The notes below the pieces were generated by a model that saw nothing but the letters and a program-made list of their open reading frames with translations, did no database searches and was not told where the DNA came from. Below are positions 8,804 to 17,945 of a stretch of 64,000 bases of DNA, piece by piece; position 1 is the stretch's first letter, and each line of letters starts with the position of its first letter. The stretch is from an uncultured Eubacteriales bacterium (lineage in GTDB: Bacteria; Bacillota; Clostridia; Christensenellales; DTU072). Location of the stretch: the NCBI GenBank assembly GCA_949292905.1, contig CASFAV010000009.1, positions 1 to 64,000 of the forward strand, in the 5' to 3' direction. Position numbers and translations under genes: made by a program.

Positions 8804-8931
8804 TGTTAAATTTATTCCAAGGTATAACCTGTATCGATGATTCGTTCGGAGAGTAAGCTTGACCGAGATTAACAAGGCGCATTGCCGTTCCCGTTAAAGA
8901 TACCTCCTTCGGACGTAAGGAGGTTTTTTAT
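8804..8931 (+). promoter_or_regulatory. Structured leader, candidate riboswitch or attenuator
   Basis: The 128 bases ahead of the TM1266 gene can fold two ways. An upstream three-way junction is possible: GTATC (8831-8835)/GATAC (8899-8903), TTCGG (8845-8849)/CCGAG (8863-8867), and TTAAC (8869-8873)/GTTAA (8893-8897) capped by GGC/GCC. A terminator-like hairpin ACCTCCTT (8902-8909)/AAGGAGGT (8917-8924) followed by T5 overlaps that closing stem, and its 3' arm is the Shine-Dalgarno site of the ATG at 8932. GGAG-GTA (8848-8855) could also compete for TACCTCC (8901-8907). I do not recognise the class; TPP, T-box and purine consensus elements are absent. Confidence 0.5.
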
Positions 8932-9183
8932 ATGAAAAAAATAGGCGTGGTAGCCATAATCGTTACCGACCGCGCTGTCGCAGGCAAGGTGCAGGCTGTG
9001 CTCAGCGAATTTGCCGACATCATATCGGGCAGAATGGGTATTCCCGATAAAGTGAGCGGCGTATGCGCCATAAGCGTGGTCGTGGAAGGGGAAACGGAGC
9101 GCATTTCCGCCCTTACCGGTAAACTCGGCAGGATTGATTCCGTAAACGTGAAATCCGCCGTAACAGCGGTAGAAATAGCTTAA
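8932..9183 (+). CDS. TM1266-family iron-only hydrogenase system putative regulator
   Basis: An 83-residue ferredoxin-like (ACT/NikR-C-type) small protein. The N-terminal strand with V-A-I-I-V-T-D-R, the central I-S-G-R-M-G-I-P and the S-G-V-C-A-I-S-V-V-V-E-G strand match the TM1266 family that commonly accompanies [FeFe]-hydrogenase maturation genes. Its molecular function is not established. No hyd genes are in this window; instead it heads an ABC-importer operon. The AAGGAGG ribosome site lies 8 bases before the ATG and inside a terminator-like hairpin. Confidence 0.8.
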   Translation: MKKIGVVAIIVTDRAVAGKVQAVLSEFADIISGRMGIPDKVSGVCAISVVVEGETERISALTGKLGRIDSVNVKSAVTAVEIA

Positions 9184-9221
9184 CTTCAACATAATATCCT
9201 TAAAAGAAGGAGTAAACGGAA

Positions 9222-10289
9222 ATGAAAAAGAAATTTATAATAACGATAGCTATAACTCTTATTATGGCGCTTTCCGTAACGGTCGCTCTCGTCGGTTGCG
9301 AAAACAACGGCGACGATACAGGCGACGGCACGACGCCCGAAACCGTTACCGTGAACGTAGTGGTGCCCGACGGCTCCCCCGCCATCGCGATAGCGAAACT
9401 CGTCAGCGAAAAACCTACTTTTGCGGGTTACGATATCAAATACAGCATAGTTGAAGGCGCGACGCAGATCTCTGCGGCGATACTCAACGATACCGCCAAT
9501 ATAGCGATCGCGCCCCTCAATCTCGGCGCCACCATGTACAATAAGGGTATGGGCGTAAAATTAGTGACCACCAACGTGCAGGGCTCGCTGTATATGGTCG
9601 GAAAGAATATGCCGGAGGGTGCCACGACCGCCGAAAAACTCGCCTCGCTCAAAGGTAAAGTCGTCTACAATATCGGACAGGGCGCCACTCCCGATCTTAC
9701 CTTCAAATACATTCTCGATCATTTCGGAATAGAATACGCCGAAGGCGATACCGCTACTGCGGGCGTAGTCACGCTTAACTACGTCAATACCGGTTCAGAG
9801 CTTATACCTCTGCTTAAACAGGGCAAAGCCGAATACGGCATAATGGGCGAACCTGCGGTCACGAAAGCCAACGCGAATGCTGGCACCTCCACGATATTCA
9901 ACATTCAGGCGCTGTGGCAGGAAGCCACCGGTTCCGCCACCGCGGGATTCCCACAGGCGGGCGTATTCGTCAAAGACTCCCTGCTTACGTCCGAGCACGC
10001 CGCGTTCATCGAATGGTTCATCACGAAGCTTACCGAAAACGACGAATGGGCTCCCGCTAATGCTGAAACTGTATCCTCTGCGCTTACTTCCGCAGGTTCG
10101 ACTTCTCTTGCCGGACTCACTTCCGCGACGATAGCGGCATGCAACCTCGACACGATAAAAGCCGTCGACGCCAAAGCCGCCGTCAACACCTATCTCAAAG
10201 TGTTGTTCGACTTCAACAAAGCGACCGTGGGCGGCAAGATGCCCGACGATAATTTCTTCTACGCTCCCGCGACCGACGCCGCGGCATAG
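9222..10289 (+). CDS. NMT1/THI5-type ABC transporter substrate-binding lipoprotein
   Basis: The 355-residue product starts with a lysine-rich signal peptide and a lipobox L-V-G-C (Cys26), then an Asp/Gly/Thr linker, indicating a membrane-anchored binding protein. The mature part (about 40-340) has the two-lobed SsuA/ThiY/NMT1 layout: D-G-S-P-A-I-A-I-A-K near lobe one, repeated A-I-L-N-D-T-A-N-I-A-I-A-P, then the lobe-two E-Y-G-I-M-G-E-P-A. Relatives bind thiamine precursors, alkanesulfonates or other small organic ligands; the ligand cannot be read from sequence. RBS AGAAGGAG. The permease and ATPase follow directly. Confidence 0.85.
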   Translation: MKKKFIITIAITLIMALSVTVALVGCENNGDDTGDGTTPETVTVNVVVPDGSPAIAIAKLVSEKPTFAGYDIKYSIVEGATQISAAILNDTANIAIAPLNLGATMYNKGMGVKLVTTNVQGSLYMVGKNMPEGATTAEKLASLKGKVVYNIGQGATPDLTFKYILDHFGIEYAEGDTATAGVVTLNYVNTGSELIPLLKQGKAEYGIMGEPAVTKANANAGTSTIFNIQALWQEATGSATAGFPQAGVFVKDSLLTSEHAAFIEWFITKLTENDEWAPANAETVSSALTSAGSTSLAGLTSATIAACNLDTIKAVDAKAAVNTYLKVLFDFNKATVGGKMPDDNFFYAPATDAAA

Positions 10290-10295
10290 TCGGAA

Positions 10296-11084
10296 GTGAA
10301 GTATCGCGAGCTTAAGGAACGCCTCGCTTCGAAAGCGGGTATAATAGCAAATATCGCCTACCCCGTTATCGGGGCGGGCGTTTTCCTGCTTGTCTGGTTC
10401 ATCGCCGCCGAAATTACCGATATGGAGATCATTCTTCCCGCTCCGGCGAGGGCGTTCGAAGAATTTTTCGCCCTTCTCGGAACGAAGGATTTTTACGTGG
10501 CGGTAGGGGGCACGCTTGCGCGTGCGCTCATCAGTTTCGCACTCGCTTTCGTATTCGCCGTATTTCTTGCGGTTGCGGGATACCTGTTGCCACCGCTGAG
10601 CAAGGTGCTCGCGCCCGTCGTCACCATTCTCCGTTCCGTACCAACGATGTCGATAATCCTTCTGTCGCTCATCTGGCTCACCTCGAAGGAATCTCCCGTT
10701 CTCATTACTTTCCTCATCGTTTTCCCTTTGCTTTATTCGTCCCTCGAAAGAAGCCTTAAAAATATCGACGGATATGCTCTTTCGATGAGTAAAGTTTTCG
10801 GCGTTCCGCTTCTCACGAGGATATATCGCATGTATATTCCCGCGGTGCTTCCGGATACGATCGCCGCGGCGCGCAGTAATATTTCGCTCGGACTCAAAGT
10901 CATGATAGCTTCGGAAGTGCTCGCTCAGACCGTGAAAAGTATGGGCGTTGCCATGCAGATATCGAGGGTTTACCTCGACACCGCGTCTTTGATGGGCTGG
11001 ACGATAGCGGCAGTCATTCTCAGCTATCTTCTCGAAGGTGTCGTGCTTCTTATCGGCAGCCTTCTGGTGAGGTGGAAAAAATGA
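10296..11084 (+). CDS. ABC transporter permease, SsuC/TauC/ThiX type
   Basis: A 262-residue inner-membrane permease with about six hydrophobic segments. The cytoplasmic loop E-R-S-L-K-N-I-D-G-Y-A-L-S-M-S-K-V-F-G-V-P and the later L-P-D-T-I-A-A-A-R-S-N-I-S-L-G are the EAA-type coupling helix of BPD permeases. It starts with GTG six bases after the binding-protein stop and overlaps the ATPase start by four bases (ATGA). It would form the channel of the importer with 9222-10289 and 11081-11782. Confidence 0.87.
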   Translation: MKYRELKERLASKAGIIANIAYPVIGAGVFLLVWFIAAEITDMEIILPAPARAFEEFFALLGTKDFYVAVGGTLARALISFALAFVFAVFLAVAGYLLPPLSKVLAPVVTILRSVPTMSIILLSLIWLTSKESPVLITFLIVFPLLYSSLERSLKNIDGYALSMSKVFGVPLLTRIYRMYIPAVLPDTIAAARSNISLGLKVMIASEVLAQTVKSMGVAMQISRVYLDTASLMGWTIAAVILSYLLEGVVLLIGSLLVRWKK

Positions 11085-11782
11085 AACTAGTCAATATTTC
11101 CAAAAGCTACGGTAAATTAAGTATTTTCGACGGATTTTCGGTGGAATTCGAAGAAAACAAAGTCACCGCGGTAATGGGTGCCTCCGGAATAGGCAAATCC
11201 ACGCTCGTCAATATCGTTGCGGGACTTATCCCTTACGAAGGCGTCATCGAGGCCGAGGGCGACATTTCCTGCGTTTTCAGCGAAGCGGCGTTGCTCCCCA
11301 ATCTCACCGTGCGCGGCAATCTCGAATACGCAGTAAAACACAAATTGAAAGACAAACGCGAAAGAGACGAAGCCATCTACTCCGTACTGGAAGCCGTCGA
11401 ACTGGGCGACAGGGCGGGGGCGTATCCTGCGGAGCTTTCCACGGGTATGGCACAGCGCGTTTCCATGGCGAGAGGATTCTTGTTCCCGTCGAGATACATT
11501 CTTCTCGACGAAGCTTTCCGTGGTCTCGATACCGCGCTCAAGACAAAACTCGAACGTTATTTCCTTAAACTTCTCGATTCCGATCCGCGTACGGTAGTCA
11601 TGATAACTCACGACGTGAACGAAGCGCTCATGTTGGCGGACAGACTGATCGTGCTCGAAGGCAATCCGGCGAAAATCGCTCTCGACGAGAAAATAGCCCT
11701 CGACAAACGTTCGAGAAAGCTCTCCGATCCCGAGCTTGTTGCGGTATCCGATAAATTCATGTCGGTGGCAGGGCTTTCGTGA
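11081..11782 (+). CDS. ABC transporter ATP-binding protein, SsuB/TauB type
   Basis: A 233-residue ATPase energising the preceding permease. All catalytic motifs look intact: Walker A G-A-S-G-I-G-K-S-T (near residues 34-42), signature L-S-T-G-M-A-Q-R-V-S-M-A-R, Walker B Y-I-L-L-D-E-A-F-R-G-L-D, and H-loop M-I-T-H-D-V-N-E-A. This contrasts with the degenerate homologue at 7769-8803. The ATG at 11081 is preferred over an in-frame GTG at 11072 because GGTGAGG lies 8 bases before it and ATGA overlaps the permease stop. Confidence 0.88.
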   Translation: MKLVNISKSYGKLSIFDGFSVEFEENKVTAVMGASGIGKSTLVNIVAGLIPYEGVIEAEGDISCVFSEAALLPNLTVRGNLEYAVKHKLKDKRERDEAIYSVLEAVELGDRAGAYPAELSTGMAQRVSMARGFLFPSRYILLDEAFRGLDTALKTKLERYFLKLLDSDPRTVVMITHDVNEALMLADRLIVLEGNPAKIALDEKIALDKRSRKLSDPELVAVSDKFMSVAGLS

Positions 11783-11825
11783 ATTGTATCACACTTTTTT
11801 GACGGCTTTTATACGTCCTTTACAA

Positions 11826-11854
11826 TTGACTTATCCGCGCGAATAAAGTATTAT
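11826..11854 (+). promoter_or_regulatory. Sigma-A promoter of ruvCAB-queA, leaderless spacing
   Basis: TTGACT (11826-11831), 17-base spacer, TATTAT (11849-11854). The predicted transcription start (about seven bases on) coincides with the ruvC ATG at 11861, and no Shine-Dalgarno sequence lies between. Confidence 0.75.
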
Positions 11855-11860
11855 TTATGT

Positions 11861-12355
11861 ATGATAATTTTGGGTATCGATCCGGGTTACGGTATTCTCG
11901 GATTCGGGGTGATAGATAAGCGGGGCAGCTCGCTCAGGACGATTGCTTACGGCGTCATCGAAACGCCCAAGGTTTCTCGTTTTCCCGTTCGCCTCAAATA
12001 CATCGGCGAAAAGATATCCGAACTCATCGACAAGTACCGTCCCGAAGCCGTATCCGTGGAAGAACTTTTTTTCCAGAATAACGCTAAGACGGCGATCATG
12101 GTCGCGGAAGCCCGCGGCGTGGTGCTGTATGTGACGGAGAATGCGGGCGTGCCGTTATACGAATACACGCCCATGCAGATCAAACAGGCCATTACCGGCT
12201 ACGGCAGAGCGGACAAGCAACAGATGCAGAATATGATCAAGCTGTTGTTGGGACTTGATAAGATACCGAAGCCGGACGACGCGGCGGACGCGCTTGCCGC
12301 CGCCTTGACGCACGCGCAGACCAATTCGGCAATGGGGAATTTCGGAGTAAGATAA
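11861..12355 (+). CDS. ruvC: Holliday junction resolvase RuvC
   Basis: Endonuclease that cuts Holliday junctions after RuvAB branch migration. The 164 residues contain the four acidic catalytic positions in family context: D7 (I-L-G-I-D-P-G), E67 (S-V-E-E-L-F-F), D140 and D143 (P-D-D-A-A-D-A-L). The start is fixed by homology of the first strand; there is no Shine-Dalgarno site and the promoter -10 box ends six bases before the ATG, so the mRNA may be leaderless. The stop overlaps the ruvA ATG by one base. Confidence 0.95.
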   Translation: MIILGIDPGYGILGFGVIDKRGSSLRTIAYGVIETPKVSRFPVRLKYIGEKISELIDKYRPEAVSVEELFFQNNAKTAIMVAEARGVVLYVTENAGVPLYEYTPMQIKQAITGYGRADKQQMQNMIKLLLGLDKIPKPDDAADALAAALTHAQTNSAMGNFGVR

Positions 12356-12951
12356 TGTACGCATACATCAGAGGAAAAATGGTATCCACAGACGGTAACG
12401 TGGCGGTGATAGACGTGGGCGGGATAGGCTACGAGATATCCGTTTCGACCAACACCGCAATCAAACTTCCTTCGCGGGATAAGGAAGTCACGCTTTTCAC
12501 CTATCTCAACGTCAGAGAGGACGAATTCAGCTTATACGGCTTTCTCCGCAGAGAGGAGAAGGAGATGTTCCTCAAGCTCATCACCATCAGCGGCATAGGG
12601 CCGAGGGCGGCGATAGGGATACTTTCCGGAATGGAGCTCGGCGCGCTCGCGATAGCGATAGCCACGGCGGACGTGAAGAGTATTGCCAAAATAAAAGGCG
12701 TGGGCAAAAAGACTGCCGAACGCATCGTGCTGGAGCTCAAAGAGAAGCTTCGCGGCGAAGACACGACGTTCTTTACGGAAAACGCCGTTTCTCTCGAAGA
12801 AGCGGGCGGAATCGTTCAGGACGCCGTGAATGCTTTGAGAACTTTGGGACTTACCCAGGCGGAGGCTTTGAACGCGGTCAACGCTTCCCGTTCGGAAGCG
12901 GATACGCTCGAAGAACTTATTATGTGCGCGTTAAGGAGAATCAATAAGTGA
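12355..12951 (+). CDS. ruvA: Holliday junction branch migration protein RuvA
   Basis: Tetrameric junction-binding subunit that positions RuvB hexamers. The 198 residues show the N-terminal OB fold (M-Y-A-Y-I-R-G-K at the start, G-G-I-G-Y-E-I near 22), the paired helix-hairpin-helix motifs (I-S-G-I-G-P-R-A-A near 79 and [11 protein letters not shown] near 114), an acidic linker and a C-terminal three-helix domain that contacts RuvB. It overlaps ruvC by one base and ruvB by four. Confidence 0.95.
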   Translation: MYAYIRGKMVSTDGNVAVIDVGGIGYEISVSTNTAIKLPSRDKEVTLFTYLNVREDEFSLYGFLRREEKEMFLKLITISGIGPRAAIGILSGMELGALAIAIATADVKSIAKIKGVGKKTAERIVLELKEKLRGEDTTFFTENAVSLEEAGGIVQDAVNALRTLGLTQAEALNAVNASRSEADTLEELIMCALRRINK

Positions 12952-14048
12952 CGTACGAAGAAAATTACCGCGAGGGCGACGAATATTCCGAAGGCTACTC
13001 TACCGACGAAAGGATACTCGACGGCGAGCTTTTGCCGAGCGACGAGAACGAAAACATTTTGAGACCCACCACGCTTGACGAATACGTCGGACAGGATAAG
13101 ATAAAAGACAATCTCAGAATATTCATTCAGGCGGCGCGCAAGAGGGGAGAAGCCCTCGACCACGTGCTTTTATACGGCCCTCCGGGACTCGGCAAGACAA
13201 CTTTGAGTAAGATAATCGCCAACGAAATGGGCGTGGAGATCAAATCCACTTCCGGTCCCGCTATCGAAAGGAGCGCCGACCTCGTCGCGAACCTTACCGC
13301 GCTTCCCGCTAATTCCGTGATGTTCATAGACGAGATCCACCGTCTCAATCATACGGCGGAGGAATTGCTTTATCCCGCGATGGAAGACTTCAACGTCGAT
13401 TTTATGTTGGGGCAGGGACCGTCTGCAAAAACCATAAAGCTTAAATTACAGCCTTTCACGCTCGTCGGAGCGACGACCAAAGCGGGCAATATAGCGGCGC
13501 CCCTTCGCGACCGCTTCGGCATAATATGCAGACTGGAGCTCTACACTCCCGAACAACTCGGACTCATAGTAAGACGTTCCGCGTCGATACTCAACATAGA
13601 CATACAGGATTCGGCTTGCATAGAAATTGCTTCGCGCTCTCGCGGCACTCCGCGTATAGCGAACAGACTTCTTAAACGAGTGAGAGATTTTGCCGAATGT
13701 GAAAATTCCGCCATAACTCTCGATATCGCCAAAAAAGCGCTTACCCGTCTCGAAGTCGACGGACTTGGACTCGACCATACGGACAGGACGATTCTCCGCA
13801 CGATAATCGATAAGTTCGACGGCGGTCCGGTAGGTCTGGACACGCTTGCCGCGGCTACGGGAGAGGAAGCCGCCACGATAGAGGACGTTTACGAGCCTTT
13901 CCTTATGCAGCTCGGGTTTATAGCGAGAACGCCGCGCGGAAGAATATGCTCACGTAGAGCCTACGAACATCTCCGCATACCTTACAGAGCGACGGCGGAA
14001 GCCACGCTTTTCGATTGGAAAGAGGACGGTGACAAATCCGGTGAGTAA
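12948..14048 (+). CDS. ruvB: Holliday junction branch migration helicase RuvB
   Basis: AAA+ motor of branch migration, 366 residues. The N-terminal acidic tail (about 1-35) is longer than in many homologues. Conserved parts are [11 protein letters not shown] near 40-50, Walker [11 protein letters not shown], Walker [10 protein letters not shown], sensor G-A-T-T-K-A-G and a C-terminal winged helix. The GTG start overlaps ruvA by four bases. The 3' end overlaps queA. Confidence 0.95.
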   Translation: MTYEENYREGDEYSEGYSTDERILDGELLPSDENENILRPTTLDEYVGQDKIKDNLRIFIQAARKRGEALDHVLLYGPPGLGKTTLSKIIANEMGVEIKSTSGPAIERSADLVANLTALPANSVMFIDEIHRLNHTAEELLYPAMEDFNVDFMLGQGPSAKTIKLKLQPFTLVGATTKAGNIAAPLRDRFGIICRLELYTPEQLGLIVRRSASILNIDIQDSACIEIASRSRGTPRIANRLLKRVRDFAECENSAITLDIAKKALTRLEVDGLGLDHTDRTILRTIIDKFDGGPVGLDTLAAATGEEAATIEDVYEPFLMQLGFIARTPRGRICSRRAYEHLRIPYRATAEATLFDWKEDGDKSGE

Positions 14049-15087
14049 AGAAGAGATCAATATTTACGACACTTCCGCGTACGCTTACGAGCTGCCGGAA
14101 GAGCTTATAGCGCAAACGCCCGTGTATCCCCGCGACTCGTCGCGGTTATTGTATTACGACCGTTCGACGGATAACGTGGAACATCATATTTTCAGGGATA
14201 TAACCGATCTTCTCAAGCCCGGAGACGTACTTGTAGTCAACGACACGAGAGTGATACCGGCGCGCCTTTTCGGATACGACGCAAAGGGCAGAGAGTATGA
14301 GATACTTTTGCTGAAAAGGCTTGATTCCACTCGTTGGGAAACTTTGCTGCGCCCCGCGAGAAAAGCCAAAATAGGCTCCCAAATCGTAATCAACGAGGAA
14401 CTGAAATTAACTATAGACAGTATCAATCCCGTGGACGGAGTGCGCACGGTGAGCTTTGAGTACGAAGGTGTTTTCGAAGAGATACTGGATCGCGTGGGCA
14501 TCGTCCCGCTTCCTCCGTATATCCGCGAAAAACTAGTAGACAAATCACGTTACCAGACTGTATACGCCAAAGTGGACGGCTCAGCCGCGGCGCCTACGGC
14601 GGGGCTGCATTTCACGCCGGAGCTTCTCGAGAAGATCAAAGCCGAAGGCGTCGAAATAGTCGAGGTGCTGCTACACGTAGGGCTGGGCACTTTCCGACCC
14701 GTCAAAACGAACAACATCCTCGAACACAAGATGCATTCCGAATACTACAAAGTGAGCGAGGAAGCGGCGGCGTCGGTGAACCGCGCGCTCCGCGAGGGGC
14801 GCCGCGTCATAGCCGTGGGCACCACCTCCGTGAGAACGCTCGAGTCGGCATCGCTTCCCGACGGAACTCTCGTTGCGGGCGAAGGGAACACCGAGATATT
14901 CATTTATCCCGGCTATAAATTCAAAGTGGTCAAAGGTCTCATAACCAACTTCCACCTTCCCGAAAGTACCTTGATAATGCTCGTATCCGCATTCGTAGGC
15001 CGCGAGAAAACGCTCGAACTGTACCGCACCGCAGTTGATATGAGGTATCGCTTCTTCAGCTTCGGCGACGCAATGCTCATCTTATAG
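14029..15087 (+). CDS. queA: S-adenosylmethionine:tRNA ribosyltransferase-isomerase
   Basis: Transfers and rearranges the ribosyl part of SAM onto 7-aminomethyl-7-deazaguanine in tRNA, giving epoxyqueuosine. The product of up to 352 residues has the family marks [23 protein letters not shown] and N-F-H-L-P-E-S-T-L. Start choice is uncertain: GTG at 14029 (GAGG only three bases upstream) or GTG at 14041; both overlap ruvB. It works directly after tgt, which lies 0.5 kb downstream. Confidence 0.93.
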   Translation: MTNPVSKEEINIYDTSAYAYELPEELIAQTPVYPRDSSRLLYYDRSTDNVEHHIFRDITDLLKPGDVLVVNDTRVIPARLFGYDAKGREYEILLLKRLDSTRWETLLRPARKAKIGSQIVINEELKLTIDSINPVDGVRTVSFEYEGVFEEILDRVGIVPLPPYIREKLVDKSRYQTVYAKVDGSAAAPTAGLHFTPELLEKIKAEGVEIVEVLLHVGLGTFRPVKTNNILEHKMHSEYYKVSEEAAASVNRALREGRRVIAVGTTSVRTLESASLPDGTLVAGEGNTEIFIYPGYKFKVVKGLITNFHLPESTLIMLVSAFVGREKTLELYRTAVDMRYRFFSFGDAMLIL

Positions 15088-15117
15088 TCGTCGCAATACT
15101 GCGTTGCGTTGCGGCTA

Positions 15118-16721
<1,604 letters not shown>

Positions 16722-16768
16722 CGTCTTTAACGCGTTGCCCGGTGCGGATAAAATAATCGGTAAAACGC

Positions 16769-16797
16769 TTGCCAACGGGCGGCGCGTATGATAATAT
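16769..16797 (+). promoter_or_regulatory. Sigma-A promoter of yajC
   Basis: TTGCCA (16769-16774), 17-base spacer, TAATAT (16792-16797), 31 bases before the yajC ATG. Confidence 0.6.
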
Positions 16798-16828
16798 TGT
16801 AACAACTCATAAAATCAAGGAGATCGAA

Positions 16829-17122
16829 ATGTTCAACCTTTTAGCCGCAGAAATGCCCAGTTACGTTATTTATATCGTGCTCGGCGTAGTGTTCGTGGGT
16901 ATGATGCTCATGACCATTATCCCTCAACGTAAGCAGAAAAAGAGAATGCAGGAAATGATGGCAAGTCTTTCCGTAGGCGATAAAATAATGACCATCGGCG
17001 GATTCGTCGGCTCCATAGTCGAGATCAACACCGAGAACGATCGTTTCACCGTCAATATCGGCGACGAAAACACTCCCGTCAACGTAGTTATAGTTCGTAA
17101 CGCGATCCGCACCAAACTTTGA
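16829..17122 (+). CDS. yajC: Preprotein translocase subunit YajC
   Basis: Small membrane protein that associates with SecDF. The 97 residues have one hydrophobic helix (about 10-30), then I-I-P-Q-R-K-Q-K-K-R at the membrane exit and the conserved L-S-V-G-D-K-I-M-T-I-G-G-F-V-G-x-I-V-E-I. Start ATG with CAAGGAG. It is followed by a bidirectional terminator, so it is likely monocistronic; secD-secF lie 2.3 kb downstream. Confidence 0.93.
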   Translation: MFNLLAAEMPSYVIYIVLGVVFVGMMLMTIIPQRKQKKRMQEMMASLSVGDKIMTIGGFVGSIVEINTENDRFTVNIGDENTPVNVVIVRNAIRTKL

Positions 17123-17153
17123 TGTTATTTTAATTTTGTTTATGATATTCCGA

Positions 17154-17187
17154 AGAAAAACCGACGACGTTTGCCGTCGGTTTTTCT
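17154..17187. terminator. Bidirectional terminator between yajC and the TIGR04086 gene
   Basis: CCGACG (17161-17166) pairs with CGTCGG (17175-17180), flanked by A5 and T5 that extend the stem, serving both converging genes. Confidence 0.85.
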
Positions 17188-17203
17188 CTGCGTTCGGATA
17201 CGT

Positions 17204-17614
17204 TCAGATCTTGTTTTTTCCGGTATTCACGGCGATTATCCCGGATACGGCACCGATTATCAGTCCGCTTACGGCGTCGACGACGCCGAAATTCCCGGTA
17301 AGGCTACCGTTGACTATCCAGAATATGAGTATCGAAGCGAGAGTATAGACGGCTCCCACGACAAGCCCTTTCAACGCGCCGCGCGTCTTGCATTTTATTC
17401 CGAGTATACAGCCGAGCAGTACGCTTATCACCTTGATTACTTGATTGACGGGTAAAAGTATCGCGGAACTTATGTCTACGAATTTCATTATTATCCCGAG
17501 TATCAGCACGGCTGTAAGGGATATGATTATCGCTATAAGCGACGCGCGCACTACATCCGTTACGGTCGCTTTGTCGAGCTTGAATTTCTTTATGTTGATT
17601 TCTTTCAGTTTCAT
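17204..17614 (-). CDS. TIGR04086 family membrane protein
   Basis: A 136-residue protein with four predicted membrane helices (about 22-45, 56-72, 82-103, 112-130) and a lysine-rich N-terminus. The pattern, length and position between yajC and the SCIFF gene fit the TIGR04086 family, which is found in Clostridia beside these genes and has no assigned function. RBS GGAGGTAG. It is convergent with yajC and divergent from scfA. Confidence 0.8.
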   Translation of the reverse strand: MKLKEINIKKFKLDKATVTDVVRASLIAIIISLTAVLILGIIMKFVDISSAILLPVNQVIKVISVLLGCILGIKCKTRGALKGLVVGAVYTLASILIFWIVNGSLTGNFGVVDAVSGLIIGAVSGIIAVNTGKNKI

Positions 17615-17659
17615 ACTACCTCCGTTAAGAATTTATGACGATTATTTCGCGTATATGAC

Positions 17660-17688
17660 TTGCAATTTGCCCATTGCGCCTTTATAAT
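17660..17688 (+). promoter_or_regulatory. Sigma-A promoter of scfA
   Basis: TTGCAA (17660-17665), 17-base spacer, TATAAT (17683-17688), 37 bases before the scfA ATG. Confidence 0.75.
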
Positions 17689-17725
17689 GGATACATACGA
17701 TATCCAAATATTACGGAGGCTATTT

Positions 17726-17899
17726 ATGAAACATATCAAAGCTGTTTCCACCAAAATTTTCGAAAAGACGCATAAGACCGGTTGCGGCGAATGCCAGGCG
17801 AGCTGCCAGTCCGCTTGCAAGACGAGCTGCACCGTAGGCAATCAGGCTTGCGCGAAAGAAGAAAAAATCCTCAGAGAAACCAAAGAAGACAACAAATAA
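17726..17899 (+). CDS. scfA: Six-cysteine ranthipeptide precursor SCIFF
   Basis: A 57-residue peptide with six cysteines at 20, 23, 27, 31, 35 and 42 and the hallmark C-Q-S-A-C-K-T-S-C-T core. SCIFF precursors are nearly universal in Clostridia and are modified by the adjacent radical-SAM enzyme, which crosslinks a cysteine sulfur to a threonine in the core. The mature product's role is unknown. The ATG follows ACGGAGG at good spacing. The charged C-terminal tail (43-57) is longer than the forty-five residues the name refers to. Confidence 0.95.
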   Translation: MKHIKAVSTKIFEKTHKTGCGECQASCQSACKTSCTVGNQACAKEEKILRETKEDNK

Positions 17900-17945
17900 C
17901 GATTCGATCATCCTATTTGACGGAGATCCGTTAAACTATCCTGCA

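Noticed and set aside
8804..8931. TPP, T-box or THF riboswitch assignment
   Set aside because: The conserved core sequences of TPP and T-box are absent; THF-like fragments are present but permuted, so no class was assigned.
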